Translations under genes and position numbers: made by a program
Part shown: positions 36,530 to 48,252 of the stretch, piece after piece
Layout of the letters: the number at the start of each line of letters is the position of its first letter
Position numbering within the stretch: position 1 is the first letter of the stretch
Source of the DNA: Gordionus sp. m RMFG-2023
Lineage: Eukaryota > Nematomorpha > Gordioida > Chordodea > Parachordodidae
DNA: 64,000 nt
NCBI RefSeq assembly: GCF_954871325.1
Contig: NC_088775.1
Span: 14,671,561 to 14,735,560 of the forward strand
Direction: 5' to 3'
Notes under the pieces: generated by a model
What the model saw: the letters and a program-made list of their open reading frames with translations, nothing else
What the model was told of the DNA's origin: nothing
The model's database searches: none

Positions 36530-36615
36530 ATCTATATTATAATTTTCCGATGTCCTCGCTACATCCTTCGAACGTCATGTCATCGCTACGTCATGTATTT
36601 ATTCATTTTTATTTA
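36530..36615 (+). repeat. Helitron-like end, copy 1, with CGTCAT words
   Basis: It starts TCTATATTATAATTTTCCGA, then GTCCTCGCTAC, followed by repeated GTCATGTCATCGCTACGTCATG. The same 27-bp start recurs at 36927. Helitron 5' ends begin with TC and often with TCTATA, so this may be a Helitron left end; the 3' hairpin-CTRR end was not located. Confidence 0.4.
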
Positions 36616-36926
36616 TAAATTTCAAAAAAAAATAAAAATAAATATTTTATTTAAATCATTCTATTCTAAATTCAGCTCAACAGTATTCAAGTAAATTAAA
36701 TTCTAATGGGTGATGAAATTTTAATTACAATGTTGTGCAGATTTGAAATAAAATATAATATTCAAGTAAAATTAGAAATTAATGGGTCACACATGAAATT
36801 TTAATTATAGTGTGCAGATTTTAAGTAAATTATATTATATTAAAGCAATTATATATGTATTTTAGATATCAATTAGAAAGACACTTCTAATGATGACTCC
36901 TTTGGGAGATTTGGTTTATTATATCT

Positions 36927-37040
36927 ATATTATAATTTTCCGATGTCCTCACCAAGTCATCGTGACGTCATGTCATCGCTACGTCATGTCATCTCTACGT
37001 CATGTCATCTCTTCGTCATGTCATCGGTACGTATTTATTT
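36927..37040 (+). repeat. Helitron-like end, copy 2, with a 16-bp CTACGTCATGTCATCT array
   Basis: The start is identical to the repeat at 36530. Three to four imperfect 16-bp units follow (CTACGTCATGTCATCT and variants, one containing TGACGTCA). Confidence 0.45.
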
Positions 37041-38046
37041 TTATTTGTTGATTTTATTTATTTATTTTATACAAACAGATGAATGGAATTTCGAGAATTG
37101 AGGTGTACACATACCTAACATGGATTGAGAGATTTGAAAAATCGTCTTTGAATTGATAAAAACAATATTCCCTCAACTTTGTAAATATGAATGAAACTTT
37201 TTATTTCACTTAATCCTTTCTTTATTTTTTAGATTACCTTATCAATTTTCATCTCATATTATCAATTACACATTAATGAAATCTCTACAAGATACTCAAC
37301 TTGTATATTTATTTTGAACATAATCACAATTTTTGTCAGTACTTACATTACAATTTTTTATACTAATTTAATTTTTATTTATACCTTCTTCCCCCCTCCC
37401 ATTTTTAATCTTATTTTTTAATTACCTTACAATTAATTAACTTTAATCTTAATAACATTACATTCATCATGTTATTTTTTAACTGTTAGAATATCATAAT
37501 AGGCTTGATAAGTCCCCCAAAAAAAATTTTTTGATGATAGCCCTCCAATTACTAGAAAGAAATATGCATCTAATATTGACACATCTACTGGTTTTACATT
37601 ATTTTAATGTTTGTTTAATTTCAACAATACTTTATTTATATTTTTGCCTGATTTCTTTATTTGTCTAGGCTAACCTTAATCCTTCACATTGCTACAAAAC
37701 ATGATGAATCTATTAATAAAGATAAGCAAAGAAAATAATGACGATTAAACAAACGCCTTACCCGTTCTAGAGTTACTGGTAGACAAAATAATAAAGAACT
37801 ACGCTTGAAATGAACTCATCTGGAGGTTTATTTTATTTTTTTATCTTATGTTTTATATCTATGTTTATTTTATTTTCACCCAGTTCTCCAAATTATACTA
37901 TCACCACTACCACAATCCCTATGCCTCCGCCTATTTTTTAACAAATATAAATATTTAATTCTGTACTATCATTCACTTCACTATGAGTTAATATAAATAT
38001 TACTTTATCCGATTCTCTGAGAAACTTTCATGAATATTTAGAGGAA
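37041..38046. other. AT-rich intergenic sequence
   Basis: No supported feature. Text near 37960-38040 resembles 42530-42660 weakly (ATTCACTTCACTA followed by ATCC), suggesting both belong to one dispersed repeat. Confidence 0.4.
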
Positions 38047-38420
38047 TGTTCAAACTTGAATGTACAGTACGGCCAATTTCATCAACTTTATTAATGGAAA
38101 AATATGCAGTAGTTCTGTCGTGGCATTTAAAACAATACTTAGGACCGTTTTATGGTTGAGTTAACATTGTCGTTCATGATTCTATAGAAAGGGATATCAA
38201 TGCTGACATTGACAGAAATATTGTTTTGCGTGTTCAAACTTGAATGTACAGTACGGCCAATTTCATCAACTTTATTAATGGAAATATATGCAGTAGTTCT
38301 GTCGTGGCCTTTATAACAATACTTACGACCGTTTTATGGTTGAGTTAACATTGGTGTTCATGATTCTATTTTAGAGGGGAATACCAATGCTGACATTGAC
38401 AGAAATATCGTTTTGCGTTC
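38047..38420 (-). repeat. ~185-bp tandem duplication carrying a Helitron helicase-like fragment
   Basis: Two copies, 38047-38231 and 38232-38416, are about 93% alike by eye. On the minus strand each reads KGHDRTTAY (KCHDRTTAY in the other copy), then SINKVDEIGRTVHSSLN. This fits the segment of Helitron Rep/helicase proteins usually written YKGHDR followed by a stretch and DEI. The fragment is short and decayed. The nearby TCTATA-type ends at 36530 and 36927 support a Helitron source. Confidence 0.5.
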
Positions 38421-39955
38421 TTCTTTTACCAGTATCCCAAGGCATAGGCATATCATCTTTATCAAGACGTAATGTGTTTTGTACACTGCTTTGTTAATCC
38501 GTCATCACTTTCATCTGCAACCTTAAATGATATAAAATTATACATTAATTATTTCCTCTCCAGACGACCGCCCAGATTTATTTTGTCGCTTTTTCCATCA
38601 AAAATTAAAATATCAACAAGATTTGCTCTTAATTTTATCAAATAAATATATTATAATCCTCATTATTTTTTAAAAAAATATTCCTAAATTTATATGTCAT
38701 CAAAAAAAAAAAATCTTAAAAAATATATAGTTATTTTTATTTTATTTGTCATGATTCTCTAATAAGTGGTTGCCCAGGCCTTCCCAGTTTCCCTTAATAC
38801 GGAATTTACATGTTTTTTCCCCATATTAGACTAATTGGTAAATCAGATATTTCCCGTTCATGTGATGATATTAAAAATTTAACTATCTTCGAGGCGGGAA
38901 AAAATTTCCAAAATTATAATGGGTAGGACTGGGCCTGGAACCTCAAAATAAATATTAGCTTGCACCTGACTTGGGAATATCTTATACAAGTTATTAAGGG
39001 TTGAGCTAGGCTTGATAAACTTTTTAAAATTATAAGATCTTGGATGCTTCCTAATATTGTGAGCTTGAACCTGGCATGGCATCTATCGTAAAAAATGAAT
39101 AAAAATCTCATTCCCCGTCATTTTTGACGGGCTTTCTACTAGTATTTATAAATCACGTCATATTTGGCATCATTAAATCTATTCCATTAATTATAACCTC
39201 AATATGACTATCCCCTATATTATAAGATCAATATCCTATCCCCATGAGTATAACATCTATAAGACTATCCCATAAATTTTAACATCATATGACTATCCTA
39301 AAGATTATATCATCAATATGCCTTTCCTATAGATTATAACATCAATATGATTATCCGATATATTATAAATATAAATTTGTTAATGTCGTTTATTAGCAAT
39401 ATGTTGTAAAGTGAATGTATAGGAAAACATTTACGGATGAGTATATTAAATCAGTATCAAATGGGACGATTCAATCAATATCATGAACAGTTCCAAAGAC
39501 CAAAAACCAAAACAATTCAAATAGACGATTTGATAAATATTATAATTGGGTTAAACGCTACAAATACGATAAGTGAATAAATCCGAGGATTATAAATTCC
39601 AATTCATAGGAACTAGGAAGAGATGGACACTTGGCATATGAAGGGTGGGCGTGTCGCAGTTTGTGAACATACAAATTAAATAATATTAATTAAAAAATAA
39701 ATTATATGAAATGTCAATCAATTATTATATAGTTTGTTTTATTTTTTTTCATTAAAAATCAATGGAAGTTTTTTCCCTGAAATTTTATGATGTTTTAAAA
39801 TTAACATGAATTATTTTTCTCTATAATTATTATTTGAAATAAAGGATTGTAATAGGTATTTTCCGTAAAAATTTATTAGGGAAATAAAAACATGTAATAC
39901 TTATGCCATGATGCATATATCAACTATATTTGATGGCCATCACTCACCACCTTTG
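38421..39955. other. AT-rich intergenic sequence
   Basis: Degenerate repeats of the type TATGACTATCC and TATAACATC occur around 39180-39360 (about five loosely spaced copies of ~30-40 bp). No gene is supported. Confidence 0.4.
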
Positions 39956-42402
39956 TTAGATATCGGCGATTTTATTTTTTTAAATTTTATTATTTTTCAT
40001 ACAACTTTTTTATTTTTCATTTTTCTAAGAAAAAAAACAAAATCTTTTACCAAAAAAATATATTTTTTATTTTTCTTTTCTAAGAAAAAAAAAACAAAAA
40101 AAAATCTTTTTTAAAAAATACAAATTCCAAGAATTGGTTAAAAAAATTAGTCACAATTCAAAAAAATCGATAAAAGAAAATAAAAAATAATAACAATCCA
40201 AAAAATCGATAAAAGAAATAAAAATAATAATATCTCCTTAAGATTTCATAACATCTCCCTTTTTTAAAAAGATTTTCTAATTTGATCCTATGTCTCTTTC
40301 ACTCAGTGGCGTAGCTAGAAATTTTCCTTAGAGGGGGTCCATACATATAAAAGCCTGGGGGGGGGGAGTGGCTTCGCCTATCTTACAAATAATAACCATA
40401 TCTTCGATATTATATAATAAAAATATTTTTTAAATGCATCAATAATATATTATTATAATTTAGTAGATTATTCTGAATGACTTTATAATAATACTATCCA
40501 GAATAATTTCAATAGTATTATAATATCCCTCCACAAACATCAAAACCAGAAAATATAAATATTAATGGTATTTATTTGATATAAAGTCACTTTTAAGTCT
40601 TTTGAACGTATAATCTAAAAAAAATTTTTGCTCTGGGAGGGGTCCAAACCTGAAAACCAACCCCGTAGCTACGCCACTGCTTCCACTGGCCCTTAGCGGT
40701 ATCCACAGTATATATGAACTTTCCCGATCGGCCCACTAGAGACCCCTTGATCCACTTTACTTTGTCACTATAAGTTTTTGTCCATACTGATTGTCCTATC
40801 TTGAAAAATGTACCTCTTTGATCTGCATGCGTATCGTCTTGTTTGCTCTCATGGGTTTCTTTAATCATTTCAAGAGGATTCCGAGAATTCCGTCCAAACA
40901 TCATCTGTGCTGGGGTTTGTCCTGTAGTCGTGTGCTGGGTGTTTCTATAAGCTAATAAGAATTCGTTTAATATTTTTTTTGTTTTCGTATCCTGCTTCCA
41001 TTTCCTTCCCCTTCCGAAGTCGAAGTTGCTGAACTTGGATGTGAGTTTAGTCTTGTTGGAATTCGTAAATTTTTCCCTCTTCGGTAGCTCTATTTGTTGA
41101 ATTATTCTGATCGTGAGTCTCTTAATCTTTTTGTTGCCGATTTCTCCTAATTTTATCTGAGATGCTGATACATCGTCGTCCCAGATGTTATATTGAAATA
41201 TTTTTAATCTATATATATCGAATTTGTATTTTTTGATTTTGGGTAAATATTTTCCCTTATTTTTGTCTTTTAAAATATTTTTCACTTTTATATTGCCATT
41301 ATTTAATTTGATTTTTTCACTATTTTTATCTTTTAAAATATTTTTTATATCTTGATAACGTCTAGTTGGAGACGTGGGTATTACATCAATTTTATCACAC
41401 TCATGTAAAATTTTAGTGGTTTTAACGTATAATTTATCCTTTAATAAATACTTTGAACATTTCTTTCGTTTTGACGTGACTTGCTCTTTTTTCTCGATAC
41501 TTAATACAAGTGCTAAACTGTAAGAATTTATAGAATCGTTAATGGAAGTTATATGACAAGGCATAAAATCTGGTAATTTTTTTGAGTTGGGTGCTTTATC
41601 CCTGAATTTTTCGTTTCCTTTATCCATTTCGTTGACATTATTATCCTTTTTGTATTCGTGTTTTATTTTATCAATAATTTTGTTTTCTTCTAATTTTTGA
41701 GGATAAATTTCATGGTCTATCGCGGAAATATAACATGCTTCCTTCCCCTTTAAAATATTTAACATATCATAATACTTTAGATCCATCATATTTTTCGGCA
41801 CCGCTTTTTGTGGCTAGAATATATATATCGCTGGATTGTAATGAGAGAATAATTATCGCTTTTTTCTTTTTTTCATCTGCAATATTGTTCAATGTGAAAT
41901 ATGCCTCCAATTTAATAAGAAATGTTGATAAACAATCACTGTTTTCCTTAATGGAAATCGAAGGTATCATCTTATATATTTTTATATTATTTTAGTTATT
42001 TCATCTGTTCGTCGCCCGTGTCGTCGCCAGTGTTAAATTTCTTATTTGTGGAATTGAAAGTCGCCGAATTTCTAAGTCGAGATTTTACGTAATATTAAAT
42101 AATATATTTCCTTAATGCTGAAATGGATTTTCTTTTTTTCAATTTTATTATTTTTCATACAACTTTTTTATTTTTACTTTTTCTAAGAAAAAAAACAAAA
42201 TCTTTTTCCAAAAAAATATATTTTTTATTTTTCTTTTCTAAACAAAAAAAAATCTTTTTCAAAAAATACAAATTCCAAGAATTGGTCAAAAAAAATTAGT
42301 CACAATTCAAAAAAATCGTTAAAAGAAAAGAAAAAATAATAAATATCCAAAAAACCGATAAAAGAAATAAAAATAATAATATCTCCTTAAGATTTCATAA
42401 CA
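39956..42402 (-). mobile_element. LTR-retrotransposon fossil (Ty3/gypsy type), internally deleted
   Basis: Direct repeats of about 285-300 bp, at 39956-40253 and ~42117-42402, are LTR-like: on the minus strand they start TGTTATGAAATC. A purine run (AAAAAAGGGAGA) abuts the lower repeat, as expected for a minus-strand element, and TGGCGACGAC near 42018-42028 resembles a primer-binding site. The inside carries the start of a gag (around 41970-41770) and the C-terminal end of an integrase (LLAYRNTQHTTTGQTPAQ, then a KWIKG/RSG tail, around 40950-40690). Protease, reverse transcriptase and RNase H are absent. A MITE (40304-40679) is inserted near its 3' end. It is clearly non-functional, with few breaks beyond the large internal loss. 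Confidence 0.75.
40304..40679. mobile_element. hAT-type MITE inserted in the LTR fossil
   Basis: Inverted ends CAGTGGCGTAGCTA border 376 bp. The target duplication is CTTTCACT (40296-40303) against CTTCCACT (40680-40687), 7 of 8 matching. This CAGTGGCGTAGC end type with adjoining G-runs is common among hAT MITEs in invertebrates. There is no coding capacity. Confidence 0.85.
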
Positions 42403-44214
42403 GTTATAAATTAACGTAAAGCTCAGATAAAAAAATTTAATTTTCTACATGTTGCATGAATGGGAAGGTAATTATATCGAAATTTTTTTTTTCCTTCAAA
42501 TTTAATACATTTATTTACCAGGGAACATTGTTTATCATCCTACTTTTAACAAGAGTATTATTTAATTCCGTATTGGCATTCACTTCACTAGTTATTAAGA
42601 TTAATAATATTTTATCCAATTCTCGCTCCGGTAATTATATCTTTTAAATTAATAGAGAGGTACACCAATATAATGGTTTCCTCTTACCAATATTAGAGGG
42701 CACACCTAAATTTGCCCAAATATAGATATATTATTATATATATGTATATTGTTTAAAAAACCACTCCTATAATGGTTTGCAAAAATAATTCAACGATTTC
42801 TTATTTCAAAAATATATCAATATAATGTCACATGATACCATTCTAAAAATAAAGATAAAAAAATGTGATATATCTCTTTTTCGAAATCAATTGAAAAACG
42901 TTCATGAATGTTAATTAAATCAAACTGGGTTAAGAGATGCAATTTACGCATATATAGTTGAAGTAAATGTATACATTGCTGTAGGCAGTCAGTTAGTATG
43001 GATTTTATATTTTTTTTTGTTATATAAAAGAGTCGGTTTTTGGTTTGTTATTTTTTTTTATATAGTCGTTTATTTTTTTAGTAATTGTAAAAAAAATAAA
43101 TAATTTTTTATTATAAAAATAGGAAATATATGTATATCATTAAAAGAAAAGAAATAGAGATTATTATTTTTTTTTTAGGATTTTATTATTATATTTAAAA
43201 AGATTTTTCAAAAATTAATCAAAATGTAAATTTTTTTTTTGTTTTAAAAAGTTTGTAAAAGTATTGCTTTTTTTTTGAAAATAGAAATAAAGAAAAGTTT
43301 AGTATTTAGAATTTAGTATTTTGTATAAGAAGAAAATTAAAGAAAAAACAGGTTAAAAAAAATAGGGATTTGTTAAAAAAAAAGGAAATAAAATATCGGA
43401 ACCGATCTTATTAAGACTACCGATCCTACACCTTTTGGAACGTAAAAGTTGTCATACATAAATTCTAATAAATGATCAAAAATTATTATTATTTTTCATT
43501 AAATTTTCTTTCTTCTGTTTCAATAATTTCCATATTTTTCTTGACCATATATAATTGACATTGAGCTGTTGATTATCATTAATGGCATTCGGGTCATAGC
43601 TTTATTTATACTGTACTGTTGATTATTATTAAATATGGTTAATGAGTCATAGCTTGATTGATATTGTACTGTTGATTATCATTAGATCTTAATGGTTAAT
43701 GATTCATAGCTTATTGATCCATTACATCATTAGTCAGTCATGATCATGCTATCTTAAGCTTGGTATAGGCTATGGAAACTTTTTTTAAAAGTGTTTCAGC
43801 ATACCCTGGCTTAATAAATTAGTATCGCTATGCCCTCATAGTTCAGAATGAGGTGCAAACTTTCTAGCCGGGTTTGTTTAATTTCTAAAATGCATCTTTT
43901 TCTCCTGCCTATTCTAAAGTCAAAATATACAAAATCAATTTACACTTTTTATATAGTTCTAAATTTAATTAAATTTAAATTATCTGAAGTTTTTATTTTC
44001 AACATTTTCTTTCAACTTCAAATTAAAAATATAAAAAAACGCAATATGTGAATAATCAAAAGCACCCCAATTTAAACAAATATTTAAATTAAATGGTAAG
44101 AAAATGAGATGAGATTAATGTATAATAAAATAATAAATAAAGCTTTAATTATAGAATGTAAAGATTTGATTTAAGATTAGTTATTGAGATTTATTTTTTT
44201 TACTTTTCATTAAT
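42403..44214. other. AT-rich intergenic sequence
   Basis: Holds poly-A/T runs and a three-copy repeat at 43562-43720; otherwise nothing supported. Confidence 0.5.
43562..43720. repeat. Three imperfect ~53-bp tandem units
   Basis: Each unit has the form CTGTTGATTATCATTA, then GGTTAATG and GTCATAGCTT. Copies start near 43562, 43613 and 43666. Confidence 0.8.
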
Positions 44215-44216
44215 CT

Positions 44217-44312
44217 AAACCCCGGGTCTAAACGATAGGTCTAAACCCCGGGTCTGAGCCTCGGGTTCGTCCTCAGGGTCGATTTTTAGACCCAAACCCC
44301 GGGTCACGGTTT
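44217..44312. repeat. CCCGGGTCTAAAC-type short repeats
   Basis: Five or six variants of AACCCCGGGTCTAAAC occur within 95 bp and contain the palindrome CCCGGG. The composition recalls the GGGTC tracts at 21770-22070. Confidence 0.75.
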
Positions 44313-44394
44313 TACACAACCAACCTATTAACAACACTACTTAAGATATAATGATCAAGTCTGATCAATGATGCAAAGGATTAATAAAGCTACG

Positions 44395-44860
44395 TAAGCT
44401 GTGTGAGGAGTTATTTAGTTAATAACGGAGAAACATGGACAATGAAAGTGACTCACGAAGCAAAATTAGAAAGAACAGTGATGAGGATGATTAGATGGAT
44501 ATGTGGGGTATCTCTGAGAGAGAGAAATTAGGAATTGCGAGCAAGATTGGGTATAGAAATGAATGGAGTGGTAATACAGCGAATTAGACTAAAATAGTTT
44601 GGGCATGTGGAACGTATGACAAAAGATAACTGGGTAAAGAGATGCATCTTGATGGAAGTAGGGGGATTAAGACCCAGAGGAAGGCAAAGATGACGTAGAC
44701 AGATGTGATAGCGGCGGATATGAGAAGCATGAATCTTACAAATATTTATGGTCAGGATCGTCAAAAATGGAAAAGAAAAATCAGAGGATAAACTGGCATA
44801 CCTGGGTAAACATGGAAATCTTTATAAAATGGAGTAGAAGAAGAAGAAACTCATTATAAA
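44395..44860 (+). mobile_element. 5'-truncated LINE remnant (RTE-like C-terminal tail)
   Basis: The translation follows the C-terminal tail of RTE-like reverse transcriptases: NGETWTMKVTHEAKLERT, then MRMIRWICGVSLRE, RLGIEMNGVV, FGHVERM and LRPRGRQR, with several stops. It ends in (GAA)n near 44850, a plausible 3' tail. It is too short and damaged to be active. It is related in organisation to the LINE at 52861-55775, but not a copy of it. Confidence 0.8.
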
Positions 44861-45604
44861 ATATATTAGGAATATGTCACTAAAAAACTGTATAGTATGT
44901 AATTTTATTTTAAAAAAAGAAATAAGGTAGCAATACATATGAAAATATATTTTATTTCCAAATAAATATATGCAAAATAATTTTATTTAATTTATAAAAT
45001 ATTATGATTAAAAAATGTGTAGAACATCATATATTCGATTAGTTAAATCATTTTCCTGCATATTGATCAAATTTTTTCCTCAATACAAGACATATGCCAT
45101 ATTCAGTTTTTTTTATTTTTAAGCATCTAGAATTCTTTCCTCTTCATTTTATTAAATTCATTTATTTTAAGTATTTTTATAAAGCCAATAATAAACAAAA
45201 ATTACCAATGTCATTAAAATTTATCTTAGGACATTTATAATATGAACTACGAGATTCAACAGAAGATATAGATCCTTCAATCCAAGCAATTAATGCAGGA
45301 GCTTTGGGAATAATTATATCATTCAATGTATTGTCACTATTAATGAGATCAGCCAAATAATAATATCAATGAATCAGCTTAAATAAATATATTACCATTT
45401 CAAATGCTATATTTTACATTCATTTATATCCCCTGTTATTTCATTGATACCTCTGTTAAATCTGGAAGTATAAATTATCCTTCCTTATCTAATGAAGACT
45501 TTTGTTATTTAAATCATAATTTTATCTTGATTTATAGGTTTGATACCTACAAAAAATTTTTAAAAATGTAAAATGTTTTGTGTTATATTCACCAAAGAGG
45601 TATT
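44861..45604. other. AT-rich intergenic sequence with one weak coding signal
   Basis: On the minus strand around 45203-45370 a frame reads YYYLADLINSD, later PALIAWIEGSI, and ends at a possible splice donor. It recalls a glutathione-S-transferase C-terminal domain, but no acceptor or companion exon is convincing. Confidence 0.3.
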
Positions 45605-47670
45605 ACGAATCAATATTTTAAAATCATGCGATAAATACAAAATGATTTGTGTTTTTAAAAAATCACGGCGACAAGCTTTTGCGACTCAAATCCAATGACA
45701 TTAATACTATAGACTGCCGATTAATATATTTGAAGTGGCAAAAATTGAAGTGACTGGTGGCCATTTTGTGTTTGTATCTTTTACGAAAGAACCATATGAT
45801 AATTTCATAAATTTCAGGTATATTTTTATTATGTTTATATTTATAATATATATATATATATTCTAATTACACACCAATTTATTATTTACCTTATAATAAA
45901 GGTCACTACTGAATATGAAGAATAGAAAGTTAGATGTGATATCTGTTTACATTCCCTAATTGATAATTCCGCAAACGACAATAATTATACATTAATAAAA
46001 ATTAAGAATTATGGTGGATTGATAATACCATCCCAAAGCGTGTCAAATTTATGCAAAATAACAGAGAGCTCATTCAGGGCTTTTGAAAAAGTAGATGAAA
46101 TAACCAAAAGACATGCTGTTAAAAAAATAGAATGTCTAATATTGTCAAAAATATTAGGCACAAATATCCTTAGTGACCTGCAAGATCATATGTTTGATCA
46201 AGAGGCAGGGTTAAGTCATTATCAAATTATAATAAGACTTATAATAAAAAGGTATATATAATATTTACTTGATTTTAATAAAAATTTATTTTCAGATACC
46301 TGCACATAAGAATGCATCATTTTGGTAATAAAGTAAATCAAAAATTACAATTAAATATCAGGCAAAAACTAAACAAGGCTGTAGTTTTTCAAGGGCAATA
46401 AACCAAGTAATATAAAAATATGTTATTTAACTTAAATATTTATAGGTGAAGAACAAATTATCTGAAAATTTCTAATGACTTTATTGGTTATAATAAATTA
46501 ATTTTATTAGACATAAATATAACATATATATATTATTATTTATTATTGATTTATAAGATTAATATTTTCTTTTCGCGATACATATTAATTATAATAATAC
46601 AATTATTTTATTTGATGTAAATATAACATAATATATATTATTTGTATTTTTCATGATATATATTACATTATTGATTTTTATACTTTAGTGAATTAAATTT
46701 AAATAAAGAAATATATTTAGAAAGGGATAGTTTATATTTATTAAGGAATAACATAATTATAAGCAAAAATAAAACATAAAAGACATAAGACATAAATTAT
46801 AAAAATACAAAAGAAATCTAGAATTGATTTCTATAAAAAAAAATATTAATGTATTTTTGAATTAATATGGCTTCTAGGAAACCTGCATGTTATAATTTAT
46901 TATTCATTATTTTATTACTTTTAGAAGATGCTTTGGAAAATTAAAAATTGATGGTATTGCTTCCTCTCTTAATTGAACATGATTTGTAACAGATGGAATA
47001 AATGAATCTGGTGTAAAATGCTTTGAACATAATTTACTATATTTTGTTACATTAAGTTCTCTCTCTTCACAGCATGGGTCCACTTTTGTAATAATATTTT
47101 ATCTTTCATAGGAAATCTGCCATAAATAATTTTTACAATTTAATTTGATATATCATACTTATGAAAGGAAATTTTGCTTCCTCAGCAATATACTACCATT
47201 TTAAATCTTTTAGTAATTAAAAAATATTAAATTGAATTCTTATAAAAGATATTCATTATTAAATAATAAATTGCAAATGTTAATAAAGAGCAGAAATATT
47301 TCAAGTAAAATATTCAGTAGTGACCTTTATTTGATTCATATATACTATAATATATAAGGTAAATAATAAATTGGTGTTTAATTAGAATATATATATATAT
47401 TATAAATATAAACATAATAAAAATATACCTGAAATTTATGAAATTATCATATGCTTCTTTCGTAAAAGATACAAACACAAAATGGCCACCAGTCACTTCA
47501 ATTTTTGCCACTTCAAATTTGATTTTAGCATTACGATCGGCAGTCTATAGTATTAATGTCATTGCTCAAATCGCGCGATCGGTAACTATGAATGCGATAT
47601 GATATTAACTGTATTTTGTATTTATCGCGTCTAAATCGCAATCGCAATCGCGCCACTTTGTATTCAGGAT
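45605..47670 (+). mobile_element. P/THAP-like DNA transposon remnant with ~250-300-bp terminal inverted repeats
   Basis: The left arm (~45605-45915) matches the reverse complement of the right arm (~47305-47670). Shared blocks include GCGATAAATACAAAAT, CAATGACATTAATACTATAG, GACTGCCGAT and GTGGCCATTTTGTG. The interior carries the C-terminal exons of a P/THAP9-type transposase and then about 0.9 kb of non-coding sequence. The DNA-binding THAP domain and the catalytic core are missing, so it is a deleted copy. It ends about 0.6 kb upstream of AIMP2. Confidence 0.7.
45905..46401 (+). pseudogene. P/THAP9-like transposase, C-terminal part with a 44-bp intron
   Basis: A frame running to 46251 joins an exon at 46296-46401 across a GT-AG intron in phase. 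Characteristic pieces are CDICLHSLI, GGLIIPSQSV, SHYQIIIRLIIKR, YLHIRMHHFG and, at the stop, KLNKAVVFQGQ, which match the end of THAP9/P transposases (RMHHLGK, RRKLTKLILFQNQ). One stop codon lies near the beginning of this stretch, and the N-terminal two thirds are absent. Confidence 0.65.
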
Positions 47671-48252
47671 TAAAATTTGTATCATGTGAGATTATATATA
47701 TTATGAATTATATGGAAATAAAATTATGGACATGAAATAGTGGTTTGGAGTTATATTTTAAACATTATACTATATAATAATTACTATTTTGAATAATATT
47801 AGCAAATATTTCTTATTATTTTTTTAAAAAAAATTTACCTACTCTACCCCATCCCCATCATACCTATATTGTATTTAATTTTTTATTTTAGTATCTCATA
47901 CTTTGTGATTCATCGTTATTTGTTACTCACCCCTATTTGTGATTTATGACTATCTCTGATTCTGTGCCATCATTTGTGATTACCATGCTACACTTACCAG
48001 GTTTAAAACGACGCCCTATTATTAATATAAAGTCCGGATAGCAACTACCAAAAAAAATTTGAATTTAAGAATTGTCTAAAACTAGGTTCGATATAAAAGA
48101 AATTAAATAAAGCTAAGCACAGGAAACAAAATTTTCTCAATTATTGATTCATAAATATTGCTTTTTTTAGATTTTTAATATATTTCATCCCAATAATTCG
48201 ATAAAGCGCCATATATTATTTAAACACATTTGGTTACGATTACAAGCCAAGC
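47671..48252. other. Sequence upstream of AIMP2
   Basis: AT-rich, with no clear promoter motif. It should include the AIMP2 promoter and 5' UTR. Confidence 0.4.

Noticed and set aside
45203-45400. Minus-strand segment with LADL and PALIAW, like a GST C-terminal domain, ending at a GT donor
   Set aside because: An upstream stop and no acceptor in phase; possible next exon is unconvincing. Kept only as a weak note.
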